DNA of 64,000 bases from Erythrobacter sp. Its GTDB lineage: Bacteria > Pseudomonadota > Alphaproteobacteria > Sphingomonadales > Sphingomonadaceae. The translations under genes were made by a program, and so were the position numbers. The notes beneath the pieces are model-generated. The model worked only from the letters and a program-made list of their open reading frames with translations. It was not told where the DNA came from and did no database searches. The stretch spans positions 248,001-312,000 of the forward strand of contig JAILWQ010000003.1 of assembly GCA_025698865.1 (NCBI GenBank), given 5' to 3'. This document shows, piece by piece, positions 25,706-34,576 of the stretch (position 1 is its first letter; every line of letters starts with the position of its first letter).

Positions 25706-26667
25706 TCCGCGGGCCTCCCGCCATCGTGCCGGACGACGGAGGCCGCCTTTCGGACCGCGACCTTCGCGGCCAGCGCCAGCCAGGCGGCCGCCCCCATCGG
25801 ACCGGCGAGCAGCAGCGCGCCCCACGTCCGCCGCGCTCGTAGATAGCGAAGTGCCGAGCGCAACTCGCGGCGCAGGGTCGCGAGATCGCCGCGATGAGGC
25901 GAAGCAAACCGCTCTCGCGCCCATCCCGTGAGATAGGCGGCGCGGCTGTCGGGCCGCAGCGCGTATTTGGCGAAATAGGCCCCTCGCCCCCGGTCGTAGC
26001 CCTCCATCAGCGCGGGAAAGTCCGCTTCCTTGCGGCCGTGATGATGGCGCACGACCATGACCGGGTCGAAGCGACCGGGAATGCCCGCCCACAGGCACGC
26101 GGCCACCGCGTCGATATCCTCGCACGGGAACGGCGTTCCCGCCCCCAGCATGGTGTCGATGCCGCCGATCGCTTCCAGCGCACTGCGGCGGAAGGCGAAA
26201 TTGGCGCCCTGCAACGTGCCGGGCGGCGCGAAACTGCACGGCTCGATCGTCTCGGCCTCGGTCCGCTCGTCGATAGTCACGGGGTAATCGTCGGGATCGT
26301 GAAGGAGGATGCGGCCGCCGATCAGCCCTGTTCCTGGATGGTTCGCGAATGCCCGGGTCGTGGCATCGACGATGTCGGGCGCCACGTAGCAATCGTCGTC
26401 GGTGAACAGGACGATCTCGCCCTTCGCCATTCGCCAGGCCGCGTCCCTCGCGGCGCCGAGGCCGATCGCGGTAACCGTCTCGACCCGCGCGTCCGGGTAG
26501 TCGCGGGCCGCTGCGTCGAGGATGCGCCGGGTGTCGTCGGTGGAGGCGTTGTCGATCAGCAGCAGCTCCCACGCCCGCTCGCTGCGCACGTCCCGCAGCG
26601 CCGCGAGCATCGGCCCGAGCGAGGGCGCGCGGTTGCGCGTACAGATGACGATGGAAAGCTCGGTCAA
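25702..26667 (-). CDS. Glycosyltransferase family 2
   Basis: A GT-A protein of about 321 residues: LSIVICTRNRAPSLGPMLAAL, LLIDNASTDDT for the donor and LFTDDDCYVAPD for the metal site; CEDIDAVAACLWAGIP is in the acceptor region. A C-terminal hydrophobic segment (about 285-305) suggests membrane attachment. I place the start at TTG 26667, giving MTELSIVICTRNR, because GT2 proteins of this type start right at this strand. An ATG at 26742 would add 25 basic residues. Neither has a good ribosome binding site. Confidence 0.82.
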   Translation of the reverse strand: MTELSIVICTRNRAPSLGPMLAALRDVRSERAWELLLIDNASTDDTRRILDAAARDYPDARVETVTAIGLGAARDAAWRMAKGEIVLFTDDDCYVAPDIVDATTRAFANHPGTGLIGGRILLHDPDDYPVTIDERTEAETIEPCSFAPPGTLQGANFAFRRSALEAIGGIDTMLGAGTPFPCEDIDAVAACLWAGIPGRFDPVMVVRHHHGRKEADFPALMEGYDRGRGAYFAKYALRPDSRAAYLTGWARERFASPHRGDLATLRRELRSALRYLRARRTWGALLLAGPMGAAAWLALAAKVAVRKAASVVRHDGGRPAE

Positions 26668-26864
26668 TTCAATGCCAATGATCGGGGCCTTGCGATATGC
26701 GATGCCGCGTCTAGCCCGCCCCGCGCGCCGGAAGAAGGACATTCGCAGGCGCTGCCCTGTCCCGCGACGGTTCGGCGAACCAAATTGACTATGCCTTTCC
26801 CATGGTCGATGCTGCGCTGCAATGATTTGACGGCATCGGCTGTCGAAAGAAACCGGCCCATCCG

Positions 26865-27722
26865 TTGATCCTGATCCGAACCCAGCATGTCGACAGGCGA
26901 CTCCACGCTTTCTCGCAGGAACTGGCGGGCTGGAGCGGTATGGCGGTCGCCTTCGTGGTCGACGAGCGCAAGGGCGCGGTCGCAATCCCCGGCGGGGCGG
27001 CAAAAGTCTCTCTTACAGAAACCGCCTGCCGCGATCTGGGGCTCTACTGCCCGCCGGATTTCGCGTGGCGATGCGGCGACTACGGACTTTATCTCGCGCG
27101 CCAAGCCTTCCCCGATCGCGAACGCTTCTGGCTCATCGAAAGCGACGTCCGCATCGCGGGAGCGGCCCCCGGACGGTTCTTCTCGGTTTTCGAGCATGAT
27201 GCCGCCGATCTCCTGTCCAGCTACATGGAACCGGCCACCCCGGACTGGTTCTGGTATCGCGCCGCTGCCAATCGCGATCTCGGCGTCCACAAGTGCTTCT
27301 TCCCGGTCTGCCGCTTCTCGGCTGCCGCGATCGACCGGATGCTGACGGTGCGCCAGCTTCATGGCAAATCCTGGGCCCGGCGCCATTTCTGGCCGAACGA
27401 CGAAGCTTTCGTCGCCACCACGCTGATCGGCGAGAACTGGGCGCACGCCGATCTCAACGCGGTGGGCGAGACGGTGTACGATCCGGCCGAGTTCCATTTC
27501 GAAAGCGTGTTTGACGGCGACAGCGACCTGCCGACCGACGGCCCCCCGCGCTTGTTCCATCCCGTCCTCTTTTCGCCCGCGCTCGAGGCCAAGCGCGCCC
27601 GCCTCGCCTCCCGCGACGGGCAGCAAGGTCGCTTCGGGCAGCTGATCGAGAAATTCGATCGCAGGCTCGGCATTTCCGCGCTCGCTTTTCGCGTCAACCG
27701 GAGCCGGCCATGGGCGAGCTGA
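26865..27722 (+). CDS. Uncharacterised protein of the EPS locus, possibly a glycosyltransferase
   Basis: 285 residues from a TTG start. I do not recognise the family firmly. It is soluble, rich in aromatic residues, and contains RFWLIESDVRIAG, which resembles the metal-binding strand (DxD-like ESDV) of GT-A glycosyltransferases, followed by a conserved-looking FFPVCRFSAAAIDRML. It lies between GT2 genes and a pyruvyl transferase-like gene and ends 28 bp before the latter, so an operon is likely. A transferase role is a guess from that motif and the neighbours. Confidence 0.65.
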   Translation: MILIRTQHVDRRLHAFSQELAGWSGMAVAFVVDERKGAVAIPGGAAKVSLTETACRDLGLYCPPDFAWRCGDYGLYLARQAFPDRERFWLIESDVRIAGAAPGRFFSVFEHDAADLLSSYMEPATPDWFWYRAAANRDLGVHKCFFPVCRFSAAAIDRMLTVRQLHGKSWARRHFWPNDEAFVATTLIGENWAHADLNAVGETVYDPAEFHFESVFDGDSDLPTDGPPRLFHPVLFSPALEAKRARLASRDGQQGRFGQLIEKFDRRLGISALAFRVNRSRPWAS

Positions 27723-27750
27723 CCTGTCCCCACCGGAGCGCCGCGACCTC

Positions 27751-28641
27751 ATGAAGCTCGTCTATTTCCAGGACCCCAAGCGCAATTTCGGCGACGATCT
27801 CAATCCCTGGCTGTGGGACCACCTGCTGCCGGGACTGATCGACGGCGATGCGTCCAGCGGGCTGTTATTCGGGGTCGGCACCATTCTCGAGCCCTGGTTC
27901 GTCGAGGATCTGGAGCCCGGAACACGCAAATATGTCCTCGGATCGGGCGGCGGGATGACGGTCCCGGCGATTACGCTCGACGACAGCTGGACGGTGCGCG
28001 GCGTGCGCGGCCCGCTGACGGCCGCCTATCTCGGCCTTCCTGCCTCGCTCGCCGCGACCGACCCCGCCATGTGCATCGGCCGGCATTTCGAGCGGCCGGC
28101 AGGCAAGTCCGGCGGCGTCGGCTTCATGCCGCACCATGCCGCGCTGCGCCGCTGGGACTGGCGCAGGACCTGCGAGGAAGCGGGGCTGATCTATCTCGAC
28201 CCGCACGCCAATCCGCTCGATACGATGGCGCAAATCGCCAATTGCGATCTCGTGCTGGCGGATGCGATGCACGCCGCCATCGTCGCCGATGCGCTGCGCG
28301 TGCCGTGGTTTCCGTTGCAGATCAGCCCGATCAACTATGTCGGCAAATGGCACGACTGGGGCGCCTCGATCCGGATGCCGATCCATTTCCAGCCGTTGCC
28401 CGACCTCTACGATCCGTTGCGGGCAAGCAGCGTCGGCGATCTGCGCCGTCAGGGCCTGCGCCGCGCGGTCTATGAGTGGCGGCAGGGCAGTTCACGCCGC
28501 GCGGCGGACAAGGCGGCCGAGCGGTTGCAGGCCTATGCAAAGGATTACGAACCCTATCTCAGCCGCGACGCGGATTTCGACCGCGCCGTCTCCGGTTTCG
28601 AAGCACGGCTGGCCGCGTTCCGCGCGGAGATCGGGGGCTAG
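27751..28641 (+). CDS. Polysaccharide pyruvyl transferase family protein
   Basis: A 296-residue protein with an N-terminal NFGDDLNPWLWDHLL, a VRGVRGPLTAAYLGLP motif, ATDPAMCIGRHF and LADAMHAAIVADALRVPWFPLQ. This order (GD.L, RxPxT, DPA, HxxI/A) is that of the CsaB/GumL/ExoV-like family. Members move pyruvate from phosphoenolpyruvate onto sugars as ketals; some homologues transfer sugars instead. The product would give the EPS negative charge. It shares its stop codon region (CTAG) with the convergent beta-propeller gene. Confidence 0.83.
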   Translation: MKLVYFQDPKRNFGDDLNPWLWDHLLPGLIDGDASSGLLFGVGTILEPWFVEDLEPGTRKYVLGSGGGMTVPAITLDDSWTVRGVRGPLTAAYLGLPASLAATDPAMCIGRHFERPAGKSGGVGFMPHHAALRRWDWRRTCEEAGLIYLDPHANPLDTMAQIANCDLVLADAMHAAIVADALRVPWFPLQISPINYVGKWHDWGASIRMPIHFQPLPDLYDPLRASSVGDLRRQGLRRAVYEWRQGSSRRAADKAAERLQAYAKDYEPYLSRDADFDRAVSGFEARLAAFRAEIGG

Positions 28642-29729
28642 CCGCCCGCCGCGTGCTTCCGGCGCGCCTTGGCGGCCTTTCGGCGGTTGAGGTAGCGGCG
28701 CACCGGCAGCTTCGCCTGCGCGATCAGCCCGCTCAAGGCCGACGGGTCGTTGCGGAAGGTCAGCCGCCGCTCGATCTCGGCCTTGGGAACGCGCACGATG
28801 CAGCCGATCTTGTCGTCGACCCCGTAGGCGAGCACCCAGTCCTCGCCCCGCGACACCGCGCCGGTGACGTAGAGCACCTCGCCAGCGTTCTCGTTCAACG
28901 TCTCGAGGTCGGGCATGGCATCCGGGCGCGGAAGGTCGAAAGGCTCGGCCACGGCGCGCTTCACCGGATAAGGCGCATGGGGCGCGAAGGTGTAGACGTT
29001 CGCCACGTAATGCCTGAGACCTTCGCGCGCATAGGCCGAGTGGGCGAAATGATACATTTCGCCGCCATGTTCGACCGGCCCAGCGCCGCCGCGAAACTCG
29101 CCGAAGGTCTCGCCATAGGGTGACAGGTTGGGCGCGACACGGGTTTCGCGCCAGACGATCGTCTCGTCGGTTTTCTCGATCGGTTCCATGACCCGGTGCG
29201 ACCCGATCTCATAAACGCAGCGCCAGCCCTGCGGCGTGTCGAACAGCATCCAGTTCTTCTCCGGGCGGTGCTGACCGTCGTCGCGCACCATCGCGCGCAC
29301 GGGACCTGTCGGACGCAGCGTCTCGCGGTCCAGTTCCACCAGATACTGGTTGTTGAAGGGCGAGATGTCGTCCGGCCCGTGATGAAAGCCGTCGTTCCAT
29401 GACATCTGGAGGGTATCGCTGAGCGCGAAGATGCGCGGATCGGCGAACCACTCGCGGGAACGCTCGCTCCGCCCGGCCATCTTCGGCGCGAGCAATCCGC
29501 TGATATCGACCTGCGATCCCGGGACCGGCGCGAAATCGGGGCCGAGCCGGCAGCCCGCGATCCTGCGATCGCCGCCCGGCGTGACAACGCGATAGACCGC
29601 CGCATAGCCGTCACCCAGCGGCAGGATCGATGGATTGAACAGCCGCATTGCCGGATCGCGCAAACCCTCGTAATCAGCCGGCAGATAATCTTCGACGGGC
29701 AGCATCACGTGCACGGGCGCGGTATCCAT
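28638..29729 (-). CDS. Five-bladed beta-propeller glycosidase-like protein (GH43/GH130-like)
   Basis: A 363-residue protein with repeated blade motifs: MRLFNPSILPLGDGYAAVYRV, WFADPRIFALSDTLQMSWND, EKNWMLFDTPQGWRCVYEI and GEVLYVTGAVSRGEDWVLAYGVDD. The pattern NPSI...DPRIF...EKNW...YG..D recalls GH130 mannoside phosphorylases and related beta-propellers. No signal peptide is seen, so it probably acts in the cytoplasm. The ATG at 29729 was chosen because the family similarity starts shortly after. A glycosyltransferase or phosphorylase role in EPS synthesis is possible; the activity cannot be read from the sequence. Confidence 0.6.
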   Translation of the reverse strand: MDTAPVHVMLPVEDYLPADYEGLRDPAMRLFNPSILPLGDGYAAVYRVVTPGGDRRIAGCRLGPDFAPVPGSQVDISGLLAPKMAGRSERSREWFADPRIFALSDTLQMSWNDGFHHGPDDISPFNNQYLVELDRETLRPTGPVRAMVRDDGQHRPEKNWMLFDTPQGWRCVYEIGSHRVMEPIEKTDETIVWRETRVAPNLSPYGETFGEFRGGAGPVEHGGEMYHFAHSAYAREGLRHYVANVYTFAPHAPYPVKRAVAEPFDLPRPDAMPDLETLNENAGEVLYVTGAVSRGEDWVLAYGVDDKIGCIVRVPKAEIERRLTFRNDPSALSGLIAQAKLPVRRYLNRRKAAKARRKHAAGG

Positions 29730-29817
29730 AGAGTTTTCCCGATCCGAAAAGATTGGCAAGAAAATCGATGCCTGTATCGAGTTGTAACCAACAATCCGTA
29801 AACTGGGCGGTTCGCAG

Positions 29818-31320
29818 ATGAAATCGTTTTTGATCATCGGCGCGGCCTGGGTCGGAATCAGCCGCGTCCTGGTTAATTCGATCGGTTTCATCAGCACGAT
29901 CATACTCGCGCGACTGTTGCTTCCCGAAGATTTCGGATTGATCGCAATTGCCTCCGCGATTTCGGCGGTTTTCGCTTCTGTATCCGAGCTTTCGCTGTCC
30001 GAAGCACTGATACAGCACGAGGATCCTGACGAAGACCATTACCATACAGCCTTTACGATGAACGTCATCCGCGCGACGTTCCTGGCGATCCTCATTGCCG
30101 GATCAGGCTGGATCGTGGCCTATTTCTACGATGATCAACGTCTCGTCGGGGTCATGGCGGGGTTAGGGTTTGCCAATTTCATTTCGGGCTTCGTGAACCC
30201 ACGCATCGTCCTCCTGGAACGCCAGCTTCAGTTCAAGCAGTGGGTTTATCTGAGCGGCGGGGAAAAAATCGCAGGATTTGTCGCCTCCGCGCTCATCGCC
30301 TTCATTTATCAATCTTACTGGGCCCTGGTGGTCGGGGTCGTGGCGTCGCAAATCGTGAAGGTGGTGACGACTTTCGCACTTGTTCGATTTCGTCCCCGTT
30401 CGAGCCTGCGACGGTTCAGGGATCTGCTGTCGTTTTCGATCTGGCTTACCTTGGGGCAGGCGGTTCAATCCTTCACATGGAGGGCCGACCCGCTCTTGCT
30501 GGGCGCGTATCTCAGCACGTCGACAGTGGGCACCTACAATGTCGGCTACCGACTCTCGTCTCTCGCCATCAACGAGGTGCTGGAGCCGGTCAATGCGCTG
30601 CTCTTCCCCGCCTTCTCGCGTCTCCAGACCGAGCGCGAAAGGCTGCGTGCCGCCTATGTCAGGACGCAGGGATTGCTGGCCCTGCTCTCCTTCCCGGTGG
30701 GCTTCGGGCTGGCCGCGGTGGCCGCGCCGACCGTGCTGCTGGTGCTGGGCGAGCAATGGCGCAGCGCCATTCCGATCGTGCAGTTCCTCGCCGTCGCGGC
30801 GGTTATCCAGCGGCAGGTTCAGCTGAGCCCGCTCGCCATGGCGACCGCGAACACGAAGCAGATGTTCGGACGCGATGTGCGGGCGCTGATCATCCGTTTG
30901 CCGCTGATGTTCGGCGGCCTCGCCTTCGGGCCGGCGCTCGGGGTCGGGAGCCTGTTCGGCGCGCTGATCGGTCACACGCTGTCCTCGCTGCTCAACGCGC
31001 TGCTCAACATGCAGCTGGTGGCGAAGATCATCGACCTCAGCCTGATGCAGCAGATGAAGCAGATCTGGCGTCCTGCCGTCGCCGGAACGGTGATGGCGGT
31101 CTGCGTCGCGGGAACGCTGGCGCATCTGCCTGAACCGTCGGAACTGACCGGGCAGATCGCCATGCTGATCGGCGCAGTCGCTGCGGGGGGCGCGCTCTAT
31201 GTCGCCCTCGTCGCGCTGCTGTGGCTGGTCTCGGGCCGTCCGGCAGAGGCGGAGACCGAGGCGGTCGGCACCGCACGCAAGGTTCTGGACCGGCTGCGTT
31301 CGCGCGGTGCCTCGGCCTAG
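29818..31320 (+). CDS. Wzx-like oligosaccharide flippase (MOP superfamily)
   Basis: A 500-residue protein with twelve to fourteen membrane helices. The start MKSFLIIGAAWVGISRVLVNSIGFISTIILARLLLPEDFG is the classic WzxC/polysaccharide_synt N-terminus, and SELSLSEALIQ fits the second helix pair. It moves lipid-linked repeat units across the inner membrane. The first 400 bp are less GC-rich than the neighbours. It diverges from the beta-propeller gene (88-bp gap) and shares a CTAG stop overlap with the TonB-like gene. Confidence 0.92.
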   Translation: MKSFLIIGAAWVGISRVLVNSIGFISTIILARLLLPEDFGLIAIASAISAVFASVSELSLSEALIQHEDPDEDHYHTAFTMNVIRATFLAILIAGSGWIVAYFYDDQRLVGVMAGLGFANFISGFVNPRIVLLERQLQFKQWVYLSGGEKIAGFVASALIAFIYQSYWALVVGVVASQIVKVVTTFALVRFRPRSSLRRFRDLLSFSIWLTLGQAVQSFTWRADPLLLGAYLSTSTVGTYNVGYRLSSLAINEVLEPVNALLFPAFSRLQTERERLRAAYVRTQGLLALLSFPVGFGLAAVAAPTVLLVLGEQWRSAIPIVQFLAVAAVIQRQVQLSPLAMATANTKQMFGRDVRALIIRLPLMFGGLAFGPALGVGSLFGALIGHTLSSLLNALLNMQLVAKIIDLSLMQQMKQIWRPAVAGTVMAVCVAGTLAHLPEPSELTGQIAMLIGAVAAGGALYVALVALLWLVSGRPAEAETEAVGTARKVLDRLRSRGASA

Positions 31321-32069
31321 CGCGGCCGCGCGAACCAGCCATGCGTTTCGATCATCTGTGCGCGCACCGCCCGCCCCGCCGCATCGCGCGCCGGGCGGAA
31401 GCGGAAGCGCTGCTCGATCAGGCGGCAGGCGGTGCTGTCGAGCAGCGCGCTGCCGCTCGAACGTTCGGCCCGGCAGCCGGTCGCCCGGCCGTTGGGCAGC
31501 ACGGTGAAGATCACCTCGACCTCGATCGTGCCGTAATCGGTCAGCACGCCTTCGGGCAGGTCGCGGTAGGACAGCGTGCCCGAGATGCGGCGCGGCCCGA
31601 CCACCGCCTCGCCTCCGCCCGTCCCGTCGCCGTCGCCGCCCAGCCCGCCGCCACCGCGTCCTTCGCCGCGCGTGCCGGCGCCCCGCCCCGGTCCGGGCAT
31701 ATCCGATGCGCCGGTCTGCGGCGCGGCACCGATATCGGGCGCGGGCGCGGTGATAACCGGCGGAGGGAGGACGAGCGGCTCCACCGGCGGCACGACGATG
31801 GGGGTCGAACGGTTGCGCAGGTTGCGCTCCCCGGCTTCGTCCTTCGGTGCCGCGCGGAGTGTGTCGGGCTTTTCGGGACGCTGCGTGGGGCGCGGAGTCG
31901 GTGTAGGCGTCGGACGCGGTTCCTCCAGCGCGATGGCGACCAGCGCCGGGGTCTCGATGCGCGAAGGCAGCTCGATGCCGATGCCCCAGATCAGCACGGC
32001 GAGGCCAAGGCCCGTCACGCCCAGCGCGAAGGCGGCCGAGGCCAGCCGTGGTGGTCGCGAGGTGTACAT
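31317..32069 (-). CDS. TonB-family protein
   Basis: A 250-residue protein with an N-terminal cytoplasmic tail, one membrane helix (about 11-30), a long Pro/Thr/Gly-rich periplasmic spacer (RPTPTPTPRPTQRP, then a Gly-rich run) and a C-terminal TonB-like domain (about 160-248; VEVIFTVLPNGRATGCRAERSSG, RFRFRPARDAAGRAV). TonB proteins pass energy to outer-membrane receptors; sphingomonads have several. The C-terminal domain is typical of the orphan TonB-like proteins of this order. It is not obviously tied to the EPS or lasso genes. Confidence 0.82.
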   Translation of the reverse strand: MYTSRPPRLASAAFALGVTGLGLAVLIWGIGIELPSRIETPALVAIALEEPRPTPTPTPRPTQRPEKPDTLRAAPKDEAGERNLRNRSTPIVVPPVEPLVLPPPVITAPAPDIGAAPQTGASDMPGPGRGAGTRGEGRGGGGLGGDGDGTGGGEAVVGPRRISGTLSYRDLPEGVLTDYGTIEVEVIFTVLPNGRATGCRAERSSGSALLDSTACRLIEQRFRFRPARDAAGRAVRAQMIETHGWFARPR

Positions 32070-32118
32070 GGCCCGCCGCCCTACCCCGCCGCGCGTTGAT
32101 CCGCCGTGAACCGCTCGC

Positions 32119-34194
32119 CTATCCGCCGCGCAGGGTCCGCACGCCGAAATCGCGTTCGAACAGATAGAGCAGTGTGCGTGCCGCCTCTCCCCGCTCGCCC
32201 TCGAGGCCGCCGTCGCGCTCCATCAGCAGGCGGGCATCGTCATGCGCGGTCGGCAGCAGGCGGGTTATCTGCTCGAGATCGGCAATCTGGAACGCCGCAT
32301 CGCCCGATTGCCGCGTGCCGAGCAGCTCGCCGCCACCGCGTAGGCGCAAATCCTCCTCGGCGAGACGGAAGCCATCCTGCGTCTCGCGCATCAGCGCCAG
32401 CCGGTCGCGTGCGGTCTCCGACAATTCGCCGGAGCGCAGCAACAGGCAGACCGATTTCTCCGCCCCGCGCCCCACCCGCCCACGCAGCTGGTGAAGCTGG
32501 GCGAGGCCGAAGCGTTCGGCCTGCTCGATCACCATCAGCGTGGCGGCCGGCACGTCGACGCCGACCTCGATCACCGTGGTCGCGACCAGCAGCTTCGCGT
32601 CCCCGCTGGCGAAGCGCTCCATCGCGGCATCCTTCAGCGCGGGATCGAGCTGGCCATGGACCATCACCACATCCTTGCCGAACCGCTCCTGCAGCGCCGC
32701 GAAACGCGCCTCCGCCGCCGCCATATCGCCCGTCTCGTCGTCCCGCCCCCCCTCGTCGCGAACCAGCGGACACACCCAATAGGCCTGCTGCCCCCCGGCG
32801 ATGTGCCGTTCGACCCCGGCCACGACCTCGTCCATCCGCTCCACGCCGACCACGCGGGTGTCGATCGCCTGCCGTCCGGGCGGCAGCTCGTCGAGCTTGC
32901 TGACGTCGAGCTCGCCATATTGCGCCAGTGTAAGCGTGCGCGGGATCGGCGTAGCGGTCATGGCGAGGACGTGCGGCGCCCGCCTGCCCTTGCCCGCCAG
33001 CATCAGCCGCTGCCCGACTCCGAAACGGTGCTGCTCGTCGATCACCACCAGCGCCAGATTGCGATAGGCGACCTTGTCCTGAAAGATCGCATGAGTGCCG
33101 ACCACGATGTCGATGCTTCCGTCCAGCAGCCCCATCAGAATGCTCTCGCGCGCCCGGCCCTTGTCGCGACCGGTGAACAGCGCGACCTCGGCCCCCGTGG
33201 GGGCGGCTAGGCGGCGCAGCGTCTCGTAATGCTGGCGGGCGAGCAGTTCAGTCGGCGCCAGCAGCGCCGCCTGCGCGTCGGCCTCCACCGCGATCAGCAT
33301 GGCTTCGAGCGCCACCACCGTCTTGCCCGCACCCACATCGCCCTGAAGCAGGCGCAGCATCGGCGCCTCCTGCGCCAGATCGCCCTCGATCTCGGCGATG
33401 GAGCGCTGCTGCGCGCCCGTCAGCGGGAATGGCAGCGCCAGCTTGCCGCGATAGCTGCCGTCGCCCGCCAGTGCCTGCCCCCGCCGCCGCCGGTTGTCGG
33501 CCCGGACCAGCATCAGGGCGAGGCTGTTGGCGAGCAACTCGTCATAGGCGAGGCGATCGCGCGCCTTCGCGTTCTCGCCCCGATGCGCCAGATGCAGCGC
33601 GTCACGCCAGCCGGGCCAGTTCTCGCGCTCGACCTGCTGCGGTTCGATCCACTCGGGCAGCTCGGGCGCCTTCGCCAGCGACTGCGCCACCAGCCCGGCC
33701 ACGCGCGGCTGGGTCAGCCCCTCGGACAGGCGATAGACCGGCTCGCACAGATGGCCGAGGCTCTCGCCCCCTTCCTCCAGCACATGGTCGGGATGAACCA
33801 TCTGGAGCATGTCGCCATAACGTTCGAGCTTGCCCGCAACCCAGCGTTTTTCGCCGACCGGCAGCTGCTTTCTCGCCGTGTAGGACGCGCGCCCGAAATA
33901 GGTCAGCGAGAGGATATTGCCCTTCGCATCCTGCGCGAGCACGCGATAGGGTGCGCGGGCGTTGCGGCTCGCCCGGTGCTCGGTGACGGTCAACGCGACG
34001 ACGATGTTCTCGCCCTCGCCAGCCTCGTCGAGGTCGGTCACCGCCCGGCGCGAAACGAAGCGTTCGGGCAGGTGGTAGAGCACGTCCCGCACCCGCGTCA
34101 GGCCCAGCCGGTCGAGCGGCTTCTTCATCTTCGGGCCGACCCCGTCCAGTGTCTCGGTCTCGGCGAAGAGGGGGTTGAGAATGTCGGGACGCAT
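32119..34194 (-). CDS. recG: ATP-dependent DNA helicase RecG
   Basis: 691 residues, the usual RecG length. An N-terminal wedge/OB domain is followed by a superfamily 2 helicase core: Walker A LLQGDVGAGKTVVALEA, a DEQH box (VVIDEQHRFGV), TATPIPRTL and the C-terminal QLRGRVGRG motif. It remodels stalled replication forks and Holliday junctions. It diverges from sdhE, with 55 bp between the starts. Confidence 0.97.
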   Translation of the reverse strand: MRPDILNPLFAETETLDGVGPKMKKPLDRLGLTRVRDVLYHLPERFVSRRAVTDLDEAGEGENIVVALTVTEHRASRNARAPYRVLAQDAKGNILSLTYFGRASYTARKQLPVGEKRWVAGKLERYGDMLQMVHPDHVLEEGGESLGHLCEPVYRLSEGLTQPRVAGLVAQSLAKAPELPEWIEPQQVERENWPGWRDALHLAHRGENAKARDRLAYDELLANSLALMLVRADNRRRRGQALAGDGSYRGKLALPFPLTGAQQRSIAEIEGDLAQEAPMLRLLQGDVGAGKTVVALEAMLIAVEADAQAALLAPTELLARQHYETLRRLAAPTGAEVALFTGRDKGRARESILMGLLDGSIDIVVGTHAIFQDKVAYRNLALVVIDEQHRFGVGQRLMLAGKGRRAPHVLAMTATPIPRTLTLAQYGELDVSKLDELPPGRQAIDTRVVGVERMDEVVAGVERHIAGGQQAYWVCPLVRDEGGRDDETGDMAAAEARFAALQERFGKDVVMVHGQLDPALKDAAMERFASGDAKLLVATTVIEVGVDVPAATLMVIEQAERFGLAQLHQLRGRVGRGAEKSVCLLLRSGELSETARDRLALMRETQDGFRLAEEDLRLRGGGELLGTRQSGDAAFQIADLEQITRLLPTAHDDARLLMERDGGLEGERGEAARTLLYLFERDFGVRTLRGG

Positions 34195-34249
34195 CGCGCC
34201 CGTCTATAGCCGGTTGCGCGCGCGATGCGAGTGGCCTACCCGCCGGATC

Positions 34250-34528
34250 GTGCCCGACGCTCTCACCTTCGAAGGCCGCGTGGCCCGTTGCCGCTTCCGT
34301 GCCTGGCATCGCGGAACGCGCGAGGCCGATTACGTCTTCGGCGGTTTCTTCGACCGATATCATTCCGACTGGACGGCCGAGGAACTCGCCTGGTTCGAAG
34401 GTCTGCTCGAGGAAGAGGATGTCGACGTACTCGCCTGGGCGATGCAGGCCCGCGCCGCGCCGCCGCATATCGACGGGCCGTTGCTGGAGCGGATGCGCAA
34501 GCTCGATTTCGTCGATATTCCGCGCTGA
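34250..34528 (+). CDS. sdhE: Succinate dehydrogenase flavinylation factor SdhE
   Basis: A 92-residue protein. The diagnostic stretch CRFRAWHRGTREADYVFGGFFD includes the RGxxE motif used to place FAD on SdhA. The remainder (LAWFEGLLEEEDVDVLAWAM) matches the YgfY fold. I start at GTG 34250; upstream codons run into the recG promoter region. Its place between recG and mfd is common in sphingomonads. Confidence 0.93.
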   Translation: MPDALTFEGRVARCRFRAWHRGTREADYVFGGFFDRYHSDWTAEELAWFEGLLEEEDVDVLAWAMQARAAPPHIDGPLLERMRKLDFVDIPR

Positions 34529-34576
34529 TCCCTTTTCCGGCGGGAACCCGTTCCGCCCACTTTCGCTGGACGTAAA

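Noticed and set aside
31317-32069. TonB-like protein as part of a lasso-peptide import system
   Set aside because: It is 7 kb from the lasso genes, on the far side of EPS genes, and there is no TonB-dependent receptor or isopeptidase in the window.
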